Below the pieces are notes generated by a model. That model was not told the origin of the DNA and did not search any database. It saw nothing but the letters and a program-made list of their open reading frames with translations. Shown here in pieces: positions 25,025 to 34,220 of a stretch of DNA of 64,000 nt (positions within the stretch are counted from its first letter, which is position 1; every line of letters begins with the position of its first letter). Both the position numbers and the translations under genes were made by a program. Source of the DNA: Hyphomonas sp. (GTDB taxonomy: Bacteria > Pseudomonadota > Alphaproteobacteria > Caulobacterales > Hyphomonadaceae). Location: the NCBI RefSeq assembly GCF_018402285.1, contig NZ_JAGYJH010000006.1, forward strand, positions 372,847 to 436,846. Direction: 5' to 3'.

Positions 25025-25279
25025 ATGACTGTAGAAAGCCTCATTATTTTCCTGCTGATCGGCGCTCTCGCCGGCTGGCTGGCCGGCGTGATCGTCAAAG
25101 GCTTCGGCTTCGGCCTTGTCGGCAACATCATCATCGGCATCCTCGGCGCCTTCATCGCCGGCTATCTCTTTCCGGCCCTGAATGTCAGCCTCGGCGCCGG
25201 TATTATTGCTTCGATCCTGCACGCCACCATCGGCGCAGTTCTGCTCCTGCTCGTCGTGCGGGTCATCAAGCGCGCCTGA
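25025..25279 (+). CDS. GlsB/YeaQ/YmgE-family membrane protein
   Basis: An 84-residue protein made of three hydrophobic helices with glycine-rich faces ([22 protein letters not shown], then [15 protein letters not shown] and a C-terminal helix). This is the transglycosylase-associated protein family, small inner-membrane proteins often induced by stress. Their function is unknown. ATG 25025 is chosen because hydrophobic family similarity starts there. A hairpin and a possible stress-sigma promoter lie upstream. Confidence 0.85.
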   Translation: MTVESLIIFLLIGALAGWLAGVIVKGFGFGLVGNIIIGILGAFIAGYLFPALNVSLGAGIIASILHATIGAVLLLLVVRVIKRA

Positions 25280-25357
25280 CCCGGCGCCACACGCCTGGCT
25301 GAAACCTGTCCCGCCTGCGTCCAGCTGGCGGGGCAGGGGCTTCCTGTTTCCCGCTCG

Positions 25358-25397
25358 CCAACAAAGACTTCCCAACAAAGACTTCCCAACAAAGACT
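25358..25397. repeat. 14-base tandem direct repeat, about 2.9 copies
   Basis: The unit CCAACAAAGACTTC occurs at 25358-25371 and 25372-25385, and a third copy (25386-25397) lacks the last two bases. It lies 58 bases before the argF start. The AT-rich, identical copies suggest a recent slippage expansion. Confidence 0.9.
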
Positions 25398-25454
25398 GGC
25401 GATGCCCCCCGAAACGCGCTATGCGGCCCCCTTTCTTTTGCGGGGGCCCCGCCC

Positions 25455-26381
25455 ATGACGATCCGCCATTTCCTCGACATCTGGCCGCTGGAGAGCGCAG
25501 AACTCCGCGCAATCCTCGATCAGGCCCATGCCATGAAGAAGGCGCGGCTCGGCTGGCCGAAGGGCAAGGTCGACCCCGGCGCCCCGCTCGACGGCCATAC
25601 CCTGGCGATGATCTTCGAGAAGTCCTCGACCCGTACGCGCTTCTCCTTCGACATGGCGATGCGCCAGCTCGGCGGCGCGTCCATCACTGCAACGTCCAGC
25701 GACATGCAGCTCGGCCGCGGCGAAACGGTGGAAGACACCGCCCGCGTCCTTTCCCGCTATGTCGACGCCGTGATGATCCGCGCCAACGACCATACCGAGG
25801 TTGAAGCCTTCGCCGGGGCGGCCTCCGTGCCCGTCATCAACGGCCTCACCGACCGCTCCCACCCCTGCCAGATCATGGCCGACCTGCAGACGCTGGAAGA
25901 GCACGGCCTTACGCTGAAAGGCGCCCGCATCGCCTGGGTCGGCGATGGCAATAATGTCTGCGCCAGCTTCATCCATGCTGCGCCCAAATTCGGCTTCTCC
26001 CTCGCCATCGGCACACCGGCCCGCTTTGCTCCGGATGAGGATGATCTGGAAATCGCTGCCGAGCTTCAGGGCCGGATCGATCTCTATGGAACCGCCGAGG
26101 AAGCCGTCGCCGGCGCCGATGTCGTTATCGCCGACACGTTTGTCTCCATGGGCGATACCGACGCTGAACGCCGCCTGCAGATTCTCGAGCCCTTCGCTGT
26201 GACCGAGGAGCTGATGGCGCTGGCAAATGGAGGCGCGAAATTCCTCCACTGCCTCCCGGCCCACCGGGGTGAGGAAGTCGACGCCGAAGTGATCGACGGA
26301 CCGGCAAGCCTCATCCTCGACGAAGCGGAAAACCGCCTCCACGCCCAGAAGGCCATCCTGCGCTGGTGCCTTGGAAAATAG
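25455..26381 (+). CDS. argF: Ornithine carbamoyltransferase
   Basis: A 308-residue enzyme that makes citrulline from ornithine and carbamoyl phosphate. The carbamoyl-phosphate loop [12 protein letters not shown] is at 53-64. [11 protein letters not shown] lies near 137 and the ornithine loop [10 protein letters not shown] near 260. ATG 25455 gives the standard family start, [12 protein letters not shown]. It is followed by a radical SAM gene and hslO on the same strand, close to the argD-argF-hslO order of relatives but with argD moved away and the radical SAM gene inserted. Confidence 0.95.
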   Translation: MTIRHFLDIWPLESAELRAILDQAHAMKKARLGWPKGKVDPGAPLDGHTLAMIFEKSSTRTRFSFDMAMRQLGGASITATSSDMQLGRGETVEDTARVLSRYVDAVMIRANDHTEVEAFAGAASVPVINGLTDRSHPCQIMADLQTLEEHGLTLKGARIAWVGDGNNVCASFIHAAPKFGFSLAIGTPARFAPDEDDLEIAAELQGRIDLYGTAEEAVAGADVVIADTFVSMGDTDAERRLQILEPFAVTEELMALANGGAKFLHCLPAHRGEEVDAEVIDGPASLILDEAENRLHAQKAILRWCLGK

Positions 26382-26446
26382 AACTGCCCATCACTTTTGC
26401 GCGCCCCCCGCTTGGCGGGTACGGGCACGCGCCCTAGGGTCCCGCC

Positions 26447-27382
26447 ATGGCTGACACACTTTCCACCCCTGCAAAGTTCTCCCATCCTCACGTCACCGCC
26501 AAGGGTGAGCCCCGCGCGAGCGTCGCCTGGACCGGCCTGAAAACCCTGTGGCTGAACACCGGCACGCTCTGCAATATCGAATGTGCCAACTGCTATATCG
26601 AGAGCAGTCCGAAGAATGACCGTCTGGTTTATCTGACCCTCGCCGATGTCCTGCCCTTCCTGGACGAGCTGACACAGCCTGCCGAAATCGGCATCACCGG
26701 CGGCGAGCCTTTCATGTGCCCGGACATTCTGGCTATCATGGACGCCGCGCTGGAACGCGGCCACAGCCTCCTTCTCCTCACCAACGCCATGCGCCCGATG
26801 ATGCGCCCGCGCATCCAGGCAGGCCTTCAGGACATCGCCGCCCGCTACGGCGCCCGCATGACCCTGCGCGTCTCCCTCGATTCCCATGACGCGGCCCTCA
26901 ACGATGCCGAGCGCGGGGCAGGGGCCTTCACCGAGGCCTGCGCCGGGCTTGCCTGGCTTACGCAGGCAGGCATTCCGCTGGCGCTTGCCGGGCGCCAGTC
27001 GCTGCACGAAAGCGAGGCTGCCGCGCGCGAGGGCTACCACGCGCTCATCACGCGTCTCGGTCTTCCCATTGACGCCGATGACCCCAGACAGCTGGTCCTC
27101 TTCCCGGAGATGATCGCGCGCGACGATCCGCCTGAAATTACCACCGCCTGCTGGGGCATCCTCAATAAGTCGCCTGACAGCATCATGTGTTCCAGCCAGC
27201 GCATGGTCGTGCGCCGCAAGGGCGCCTCCGCCCCCCGCGTGCTCGCCTGCACCCTGCTGGTCGACGACCCGGCCTTCGACCTTGGCAACACCCTGCGCGA
27301 AGCCACCGCCGCCCCGGTCAAGCTCAACCATCCCTGGTGCGCCAGCTTCTGCGTGCTGGGCGGGGCAAGCTGCTCGGCCTGA
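26447..27382 (+). CDS. Radical SAM protein of unknown function
   Basis: A 311-residue protein with the radical SAM cluster motif CxxxCxxC at C42, C46 and C49 (LCNIECANCYIES) and GITGGEPFM near 82-90, the usual SAM-contacting GGE motif. Later parts contain further cysteines: CWG near 226, IMCSSQ, VLACTLL, and a C-terminal HPWCASFCVLGGASC that could hold an additional iron-sulfur cluster, as in SPASM or twitch-type enzymes. It sits between argF (65 bases upstream) and hslO (115 bases downstream). The substrate is unknown. Confidence 0.85.
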   Translation: MADTLSTPAKFSHPHVTAKGEPRASVAWTGLKTLWLNTGTLCNIECANCYIESSPKNDRLVYLTLADVLPFLDELTQPAEIGITGGEPFMCPDILAIMDAALERGHSLLLLTNAMRPMMRPRIQAGLQDIAARYGARMTLRVSLDSHDAALNDAERGAGAFTEACAGLAWLTQAGIPLALAGRQSLHESEAAAREGYHALITRLGLPIDADDPRQLVLFPEMIARDDPPEITTACWGILNKSPDSIMCSSQRMVVRRKGASAPRVLACTLLVDDPAFDLGNTLREATAAPVKLNHPWCASFCVLGGASCSA

Positions 27383-27497
27383 GGGCGTCAGGAAACTGCT
27401 GCAAATCAGCCCATTGCGCCCGCCCCCTTGTCCTTTGGGGCCCTCGCTGCCACATGGGGCGCCTTGAAAGACCCGTAGCCCGAAAGGGGCATGTCCC

Positions 27498-28418
27498 ATG
27501 ACCCAGCCCGCCTTCCAGACCACAGATTTCACCGCCAGCTTCCAGATCCATGAACGCCCCATCCGCGGGCGCGTCGTGCGCATGGGCGAAGAGAGCATCA
27601 CACCCATCCTGGCGCGGCATGACTATCCGGAAAATCTCGCCCGCGTGCTGGGCGAGGCCGTGGCCCTGGCGGCGCTGGTCGGCTCGTCCCTGAAATTCGA
27701 CGGGCGCATCCTCGTTCAGGCCGAAGGCGATGGCCCTGTGCGCATGCTGGTGGCCGAATACAGCACCAGCGGCGGCGTGCGCGGCTATCTGCGCTTTGAT
27801 CAGGAAGCCTGGGCAAATCTTGACCGGCTCAACAAGGGCAAGCCGCCCCACATGCCCCAGCTCTTCGGGCGCGCGGGCCGGCTCGCCCTCATCCTCATGC
27901 AGGACAATCCGAACATCCAGCCCTATCAGGGCATCGTGCCGCTCAACAAGGGTACGCTCGCCCAGTGTGCGGAGGATTATTATGCAATGTCCGAGCAGGT
28001 GCCCTCACGCATCCGCCTGTCGGTCGAGCCCCTCGCCGGAGGCGGCTGGACCTGCGGCGGCATGATGATCCAGCGGATCGCCGGCGATGAAAACCGCGGC
28101 GACACCAGCGAAGACTGGCGCGAAGCCGAAGCCCTCTTTGCCACGCTCACCCCGGCCGAGCTGATCGATCCAGGCCTTCCGGTGACGGATCTTCTATTCC
28201 GCCTGTTCCATGAACAGGGCGTGCGTCTTGAAGAAAGCCGCATCGTGGACGACCGCTGTACCTGCAATGAGGACCGCCTCCTCACCACCCTGCGGGCAAT
28301 GCCCGAAGAGTCGCTGCGCGATCTCGTCGAGCCCGACGGCAACCTCGCGATAGACTGCCAGTTCTGCAGCCGCCATTACGCCCTCCCGATCGAGCGCGTC
28401 ACCGGGCCGGTGAACTGA
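27498..28418 (+). CDS. hslO: Hsp33 redox-regulated chaperone
   Basis: A 306-residue holdase activated by oxidative unfolding of its C-terminal zinc domain. The four zinc cysteines are C254 and C256 (CTC) and C287 and C290 (CQFC), matching the CXC-X27-32-CXXC switch. The N-terminal part has ALVGSSLKFDGRILVQ, GRLALILMQDNPNIQPYQGIV-like segments typical of the family. It lies downstream of argF, as in many alphaproteobacteria. Confidence 0.96.
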   Translation: MTQPAFQTTDFTASFQIHERPIRGRVVRMGEESITPILARHDYPENLARVLGEAVALAALVGSSLKFDGRILVQAEGDGPVRMLVAEYSTSGGVRGYLRFDQEAWANLDRLNKGKPPHMPQLFGRAGRLALILMQDNPNIQPYQGIVPLNKGTLAQCAEDYYAMSEQVPSRIRLSVEPLAGGGWTCGGMMIQRIAGDENRGDTSEDWREAEALFATLTPAELIDPGLPVTDLLFRLFHEQGVRLEESRIVDDRCTCNEDRLLTTLRAMPEESLRDLVEPDGNLAIDCQFCSRHYALPIERVTGPVN

Positions 28419-28456
28419 CCGCGCAAGGCCCGGTCCGGCCCCTGCGAACTGCCAGC

Positions 28457-29950
28457 TTACTCGCCCGCGTCCATTGCCAGGATGATCTGGGAATAGCCTG
28501 TCGCCAGCCGGCCCATATTCTCGACCGCGAGGCGTTCATTCGTGCCGTGAAAACCGGTCAGGTCATCGGGTGACATGATCGCAGGCGCAAAGCGGTAGAC
28601 ATTCGGGGTGATCGCGCTGGCATAGCGCGCATCCGTGGCACCCAGAACAAGGCCCGGCGCGGCCGGCGCGCCGTCCGCCGTCGCCTCGGCGACACTTGCC
28701 AGCACCGCATAGGCGAGATTGTCCGTGGGCGAAACCGGCGAGGCGCCCTGACCGCGGATGCCCTGCTGACCGATCTCGATCTCGATGCCGTCTATCCCGG
28801 CGGTCACCTTGCGCACATGCTCGATGATGTCTTCTTCGGTATCATTGGGATGTATACGGAAGTTCACCATCGCGCTGGCGCGCTGGGCCAGCACGTTCTC
28901 CTTCGCTGATCCCGCCAGCATCGTCGGCGCGGTCGTCGTGCGGATCATGGCGTTGCCTGCGGCGATGCCGCTCATCTGCTGGTCGATCATGCCTTCAAAG
29001 AGCCAGGTATTGGCGAAAGCCATTTTCTGCAGGAACGGCATGTCATTGGCGGCCGAGCGGAAAAGATCAGACACCGGAGGTTTGGAAAAGTCTGCCTTCA
29101 TCTGGTTGTCGTCGAGCGCCACCACGGCCCGGGCAAGGCGTACGGCGGCCGAATCGCGCGGCGGCGTGGACGAGTGCCCGCCCGCGCCGGTCGCGATGAT
29201 TTCCAGTGTCAGGTATCCCTTTTCGGCAATTCCGATAAAGCCCATCGGCTTGCCTGTCAGAGGCGAGGGGTCAACGATCATGAAGCCTTCGTCCAGCGCC
29301 ATTTCCGGCTCGATGCCGCGCGCCTTCAGAAGGGCAACGCCCGCTTCCGCGCCCGATCCGGAAACTTCCTCATCATGGCCGAACATGAAATAAATCGTGC
29401 GCCGGGGCTGAAACCCCGAAACGGCAAGCGCCTCGGCCGCTTCCATCAGCGCAACGAGTGAGCCTTTGTCATCAATCGTGCCGCGCCCATAGACATAGCC
29501 ATCCACGATTTCGCCGTCGAACGGCCCGCCGGTCCAGTCGCGTTCGGTGCCGATGTTCACCGGCACAACATCCTGGTGCGCCATCAGCAAAATGGGGTTG
29601 AGGCCCGCGTCAGATCCCTGCCAGGTGTAGAGCAGGGTCAGCGTGCCTGGCACCAGTTCCTTTTGCATCGCAGCATGGGCGGCCGGATAGGTTTCCTCCA
29701 GCCATTGGTGAAGCTCGAGCCACGGTCCTTCCTGGCCCGGGCGCGGATCGCCGGGCGCCAGCGTGATGGTGCGGAACTGGATCGCGCGGGAAAGATTTTG
29801 TGCGCCGCGCTCGGCCGAGATCGCCGGGGCTTCGGGAAGTTCGACGCGCGCGCCAACCGGATCGGCGCCATAGCTCGCCGTGCGGAACAGGATGACGGCC
29901 AGCAATATGCCGATGATGCCGCCCAGGCCGACCAGAATGTTGCGGATCAT
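28457..29950 (-). CDS. M20-family metallopeptidase, membrane-anchored
   Basis: A 497-residue zinc peptidase of the M20 carboxypeptidase group (PM20D1-like arrangement). An N-terminal helix (about 5-24) anchors or exports it. Metal-site motifs are LLMAHQDVVPV near 121-131, GRGTIDDKGSL near 155-165, FGHDEEVSG near 190-198 and an HGTNE segment near the C-terminus; a lid domain follows GGHSSTPP near 258. It would trim peptides or N-acyl amino acids in the periplasm. It is divergent from a GPH transporter with 121 bases between start codons. Confidence 0.9.
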   Translation of the reverse strand: MIRNILVGLGGIIGILLAVILFRTASYGADPVGARVELPEAPAISAERGAQNLSRAIQFRTITLAPGDPRPGQEGPWLELHQWLEETYPAAHAAMQKELVPGTLTLLYTWQGSDAGLNPILLMAHQDVVPVNIGTERDWTGGPFDGEIVDGYVYGRGTIDDKGSLVALMEAAEALAVSGFQPRRTIYFMFGHDEEVSGSGAEAGVALLKARGIEPEMALDEGFMIVDPSPLTGKPMGFIGIAEKGYLTLEIIATGAGGHSSTPPRDSAAVRLARAVVALDDNQMKADFSKPPVSDLFRSAANDMPFLQKMAFANTWLFEGMIDQQMSGIAAGNAMIRTTTAPTMLAGSAKENVLAQRASAMVNFRIHPNDTEEDIIEHVRKVTAGIDGIEIEIGQQGIRGQGASPVSPTDNLAYAVLASVAEATADGAPAAPGLVLGATDARYASAITPNVYRFAPAIMSPDDLTGFHGTNERLAVENMGRLATGYSQIILAMDAGE

Positions 29951-30071
29951 GGCGACGCCTCTCCTTCCTGCTTTTGGAACTGCAGTTTGCGTGGCATCGC
30001 TTCCACGTCAAGCGAGGCGGCAGTTAAAAAATGACTTGGCCGTCACCTTGGCTCAAGGCAGTGTGCGCGCC

Positions 30072-31466
30072 ATGTCCCAATCCGGTTCCAAGCGTTTGTC
30101 GTTCCCGCGAGTGCTGGCGTTTGCCTCGCTCAGCATCCCCATCGCCGGCGTCGGCCTGCCCCTCGGTGTCTATCTCGCGCCGCTCTACGCCAATGAAGCG
30201 CCCAACGGGGTGGGCCTTGGCCTTGAGCTGACCGGCCTGCTCTTCATGCTGCTCCGCTTCTGGGACATCTTCACCGATCCCATCATGGGTTACATGGTCG
30301 ACCGCTACCGCACACCTCTGGGCCGCGTGCGCCACTGGATCATCCTCTGTGTACCAATCCTCGGCATCTCCACCTTCTTCGTCTACATGCCGCCCGTTGG
30401 GGCAGGGCCGGCTTATTTCATCGGATGGATGCTGGTTTTCTATATCGGCTTCACGTTGCTGCAGACGTCCCGGTCATCCTGGGTGCCTGCCATTGCCAGC
30501 GATTATGACGACCGCTCGCGGCTGTTTCTCTGGCCTGAGATCATATCCGTTTTCTCCATGCTCGCCCTTTTGGCCACCCCGCTCATTCTCTCCACAATTG
30601 GCGTGGAGGCGGACCGGTTCGGTCAGGTTGCCGTCATGGGCTGGGTGATGATCATCGCGCTACCTATTGTGGCAGCACTGGCTTGCTTCTTTGTGCCCGA
30701 TCCTCCTTTGCGCGGCGAGTCCAAGCAAGTCGAGAAGTTCGAGCTCCGGCCCTTGCTCCAGGCCATACGCGGCCCGATGTTCAGCCGGCTTCTGACGATT
30801 GAGCTCCTCGTCTCAACCGCCATTTCGGTGACCGCCGCCAACTTCCTCTTTGTTGCCGAATACGCCTTCGGCGCCAGCGACGCGCAGACCAGCCTGACAC
30901 TCATGCTGTTCTTCGTCATGGCAATCATCGCGCTGCCTTTCTGGCTGTGGCTCGCCAAGAAAACCGAAAAGCGCACCGCCTACTTTATCGCCACCACCTT
31001 CTCCGGCATCGCCTTCATCGCCTTCATTCCGCTGGCGCCTTATGGCAACTTCACCACCTTCCTGATTGCCTCGCTGATTGCGGGCATCCCGTTCAGCGCG
31101 CCGATTTTCCTTGCGCGCGCGATGACGGCAGATGTCGTCGAATGGCAGGCCGCCGAGACCGGGGAAAACCGCGCAGGCAATTTCTACGCGCTGCTCACAA
31201 GCTTCAACAAGGTCGGCTCCAGCCTTGCCTTCGGTGTAGGCTATTTCATCGTCGGCCGGATTGCCGGTTTCCGGCCTGGCCAGGAGAATTCGGACGCGGC
31301 CGTCTTTGGCCTCGTCCTCGTCTTCGGCTTCCTGCCGGGCTTGCTGTATCTGCTCGCTGGCTTCCTGGCGCGCGGCTATCCGCTGACGCGCGCCGTGCAG
31401 GAAGAAACCTCCCGACGGCTTGAGGGCAGGGTGGAAGTCTCCTCCGCCCCGCCACCGGCCGACTGA
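30072..31466 (+). CDS. GPH-type major facilitator transporter
   Basis: A 464-residue membrane protein with about 12 helices. The loop RFWDIFTDPIMGYMVDRYRTPLGRVRHW near residues 58-85 is the signature of the glycoside-pentoside-hexuronide:cation symporter family. A second landmark is the central cytoplasmic loop VPDPPLRGESKQVEKF. Substrates in this family are sugars or glycosides, but many members are unassigned. ATG 30072 is used because hydrophobic family sequence begins shortly after. It converges on the DUF924 gene three bases away. Confidence 0.88.
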   Translation: MSQSGSKRLSFPRVLAFASLSIPIAGVGLPLGVYLAPLYANEAPNGVGLGLELTGLLFMLLRFWDIFTDPIMGYMVDRYRTPLGRVRHWIILCVPILGISTFFVYMPPVGAGPAYFIGWMLVFYIGFTLLQTSRSSWVPAIASDYDDRSRLFLWPEIISVFSMLALLATPLILSTIGVEADRFGQVAVMGWVMIIALPIVAALACFFVPDPPLRGESKQVEKFELRPLLQAIRGPMFSRLLTIELLVSTAISVTAANFLFVAEYAFGASDAQTSLTLMLFFVMAIIALPFWLWLAKKTEKRTAYFIATTFSGIAFIAFIPLAPYGNFTTFLIASLIAGIPFSAPIFLARAMTADVVEWQAAETGENRAGNFYALLTSFNKVGSSLAFGVGYFIVGRIAGFRPGQENSDAAVFGLVLVFGFLPGLLYLLAGFLARGYPLTRAVQEETSRRLEGRVEVSSAPPPAD

Positions 31467-31469
31467 TCG

Positions 31470-32081
31470 TCAGAAGCCGCCGCCCTCGGCGAGCCATTCC
31501 TGCTCGTCCGGCGTGCTCTCGCGCCCGACGGCTGCATTGCGGTGCGGGAACCGGCCGAACTGGGCGATAGCGTGGAGATGCTGGTGGGCATAGTCGAGCG
31601 TGTTCTTGGCAAAGTCCCTGAACTCGTCGCGCGCTTCGCTGGCAAGGCGGGTGAAGAGGGCCACGGCCTGTTCCTGATCAGCCATCGCCTCGGAGTGCTC
31701 GAGCGGCAGGTAGAAGAATACCCGTTCGGTCTCGGACAACCCGCGATCCTCGCCTGCCGCCAGGCCTTCCTTGCACAGATGAAGCGCCAGCATGTCCTGC
31801 GCAAATGCTCGCGGGCTACCGCGAAAGATGTTCCGGCTCATCTGGTCGAGCACGATAATGGCCGACAGTCGCTGGCGCGCCCCGCGCGCGGCCCAGTCGC
31901 GGGCGAGCGGCCCGGCCGAGAGCGTTTCGAGCAATGGCTGGAACTGCGCCGTCAACAGGCGGTCAAACGCTTCCCCGCCCTTGAACCAGAGGGGTGCATG
32001 GGTCTTGAGCACGTCTGGCGAAGAAGCCGAGCCGCCAAACCAGAAGGCATGGACGGTCGAGGGTGAGGGCAGGGCGATCAC
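31470..32081 (-). CDS. DUF924 family protein
   Basis: A 203-residue, mostly helical cytoplasmic protein. DUF924 features are VHAFWFGG at the start, [22 protein letters not shown] near 82-103, [10 protein letters not shown] near 131 and [23 protein letters not shown] near the end. The function is unknown; the fold resembles TPR-like bundles. GTG 32081 is the start because its GTGA overlaps the ubiG stop by four bases, indicating translational coupling. Confidence 0.88.
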   Translation of the reverse strand: MIALPSPSTVHAFWFGGSASSPDVLKTHAPLWFKGGEAFDRLLTAQFQPLLETLSAGPLARDWAARGARQRLSAIIVLDQMSRNIFRGSPRAFAQDMLALHLCKEGLAAGEDRGLSETERVFFYLPLEHSEAMADQEQAVALFTRLASEARDEFRDFAKNTLDYAHQHLHAIAQFGRFPHRNAAVGRESTPDEQEWLAEGGGF

Positions 32082-32854
32082 GGCGCAGGCCTCCGGGCGA
32101 CGACCATATAGTTTACGCTGGTATCGCCCGACAGTTTCCACGCGCCGCTTAGGGGCTGGAAGCTGACACCGATGGGCGGATCGGTTTCCATTCCGGCACT
32201 CTGGAGCGGCCCGGACACATCTTCCGGCGCGAGGAATTTCGACCAGTCATGCGTTCCGCGCGGCAACCAGCGCAGGATGTATTCGGCCCCGATCACCGCC
32301 GTGGCGAGCGCCTTGGCAGTCTTGTTGAGCGTTGCGACGATCATCAGCCCGCCGGGCTTCACCAGCCGGGCGGTGTCCATCAGGAACCTGGAGGGATCAG
32401 CCACATGCTCGACCACTTCCATGTTGAGGACGATGTCGAACGCGGCTTCGCCCGCCGCCAGAAGGCCTTCTGCGGTGCCGGCGCGGTAATCGATGTTGAG
32501 GCCCTGCTGGCTCGCATGGGTAAGGGCGGTCTTGATATTGGCCTCGGAGGCGTCCACCCCGGTGACTGCTGCGCCGAGACGCGCCATCGGCTCGGAGACG
32601 AGGCCCCCGCCGCAGCCGATGTCGAGCAGGCGCAGGCCCTTGAGCGGGGCCAGTTGACCCAGGGGCAGGCCAAAATGCCGCTCGGCTGTCTCGCGGATGA
32701 ATTTCAGCCGGGTGGGGTTGAACCGGTGGAGCGGCTTGAACTTGCCGTTGGGGTTCCACCAGTCTGCTGCCATGGCCGAAAATTTGGCCACCTCATCCGG
32801 GTCGATGCTGGGGGTCACCGGCAGGGCGTCAGACGCGTCAATTGTTCTCGCCAT
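32078..32854 (-). CDS. ubiG: Ubiquinone biosynthesis O-methyltransferase
   Basis: A 258-residue SAM-dependent enzyme that carries out both O-methylations of ubiquinone synthesis. SAM motif [16 protein letters not shown] is at 76-91 and motif II region [11 protein letters not shown] follows. [10 protein letters not shown] near 147-156 and [16 protein letters not shown] near 166-181 are typical for UbiG. It is divergent from lysC, an arrangement common in alphaproteobacteria, and is coupled to the DUF924 gene. Confidence 0.95.
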   Translation of the reverse strand: MARTIDASDALPVTPSIDPDEVAKFSAMAADWWNPNGKFKPLHRFNPTRLKFIRETAERHFGLPLGQLAPLKGLRLLDIGCGGGLVSEPMARLGAAVTGVDASEANIKTALTHASQQGLNIDYRAGTAEGLLAAGEAAFDIVLNMEVVEHVADPSRFLMDTARLVKPGGLMIVATLNKTAKALATAVIGAEYILRWLPRGTHDWSKFLAPEDVSGPLQSAGMETDPPIGVSFQPLSGAWKLSGDTSVNYMVVARRPAP

Positions 32855-32948
32855 TGTTTAGCAATCCTGTTTGATCCCGGCCGAACTTTCTTCTAGAGGG
32901 GCCGATATATGAGCGGGCCTCAAGGGGCCATAAGGTATTTGGGGCGAA

Positions 32949-34196
32949 ATGGCGCGGACAGTACTCAAATTCGGCGGCACTTCGGTCGGCGATCTCGACA
33001 GGATTGCGAATGTAGCTGAGATCGTCGCCGCCCGCGCGGCCAAAGGCGAGAAGATGGCTGTTATTGTCTCGGCCATGTCGGGCGAGACCAACAAGCTGGT
33101 CGCCCTCGCGGACGGAGCCGCCGGCAAGGACCTGCCGCGCCACCTCTATGACGATGAATATGACGTTGTGGTCGCCTCCGGCGAGCAGGTCACCGCCGGT
33201 CTCCTCGCGCTTGCGCTGCGCCGCCGGGGCCTGAAGGCCCGCTCCTGGCTCGGCTGGCAGCTGCGCCTGAAGACCGACAACAGCCATGGCCGCGCCCGCA
33301 TCATGGGCTTTGACGACAGCTCGCTGCCTGATTCCATCGACAGCGGCGAAATCGCCGTCGTTGCCGGGTTCCAGGGCGTGACCGATGACTTCCGCGTTAC
33401 CACGCTCGGCCGGGGCGGGTCCGATACCAGCGCCGTGGCCGTCGCCGCCGCGCTTGGCGCGCGGATGTGTGACATCTACACCGATGTGGACGGGGTCTAC
33501 ACGACCGATCCGCGCATCGTTCCCAAAGCCCGCCGCATCGACAAGATTTCCTATGAGGAAATGCTCGAAATGGCCTCGCTTGGCGCCAAGGTGCTTCAGA
33601 CGCGCTCGGTTGAGCTGGCGATGAACCATGGCGTTCCGGTGCGCGTGCTGTCCAGTTTTGTGAAACCCGGCGAGGAGAGCCCCGGCACCCTCGTCTGTTC
33701 AGAGGAAGAGATCGTGGAAAAACAGGTCGTCAGCGGCGTTGCCTATTCCCGGGACGAGGCCAAGGTCACGCTTTACGGCGTGCCCGACAAGCCGGGCTCG
33801 TCGGCCAAGATCTTCTCCGCGCTCGCCCGCGCCGGCGTGAATGTGGACATGATCGTCCAGGCCTCCTCCCGCGAAGCCTCCAAAGCCAACCTTGTCTTCA
33901 CCTGTACGGACCGGGACAGCCCGTTCGCCCGCGAAACGCTGGAAAAGCTCCAGGCAGATGTCGGCTATGAGCGGATTGAGGTGATCCGCGACGTATCGAA
34001 GATCTCGATCATCGGCGTCGGCATGAAGAGCCATACCGGGGTTGCGGAAAAGATGTTCACTGCCCTTTCGGAGAAAGGCATCAACATCGATGTTATCGCC
34101 ACCTCGGAAATCAAGATTTCCGTTCTGATCGCCGCGCCCTATACAGAACTGGCGGTACGCGCACTTCACACAGCATTCGGGCTGGACGCAGACTGA
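32949..34196 (+). CDS. lysC: Aspartate kinase
   Basis: A 415-residue enzyme phosphorylating aspartate at the head of the lysine, threonine and methionine pathways. The kinase signature KFGGTSV is at 7-13, followed by VVASGEQVTAGLLA near 74, GRGGSDTSAVAVAAAL near 156 and DVDGVYTTDPRIV near 177-189. Two C-terminal ACT domains begin near residues 270 and 345 and would give feedback control. An internal start for a beta subunit, as in Bacillus, is possible but not evident. ptsP follows 25 bases later. Confidence 0.96.
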   Translation: MARTVLKFGGTSVGDLDRIANVAEIVAARAAKGEKMAVIVSAMSGETNKLVALADGAAGKDLPRHLYDDEYDVVVASGEQVTAGLLALALRRRGLKARSWLGWQLRLKTDNSHGRARIMGFDDSSLPDSIDSGEIAVVAGFQGVTDDFRVTTLGRGGSDTSAVAVAAALGARMCDIYTDVDGVYTTDPRIVPKARRIDKISYEEMLEMASLGAKVLQTRSVELAMNHGVPVRVLSSFVKPGEESPGTLVCSEEEIVEKQVVSGVAYSRDEAKVTLYGVPDKPGSSAKIFSALARAGVNVDMIVQASSREASKANLVFTCTDRDSPFARETLEKLQADVGYERIEVIRDVSKISIIGVGMKSHTGVAEKMFTALSEKGINIDVIATSEIKISVLIAAPYTELAVRALHTAFGLDAD

Positions 34197-34220
34197 CGGG
34201 TCACCGTAGACCGGGAGAGC

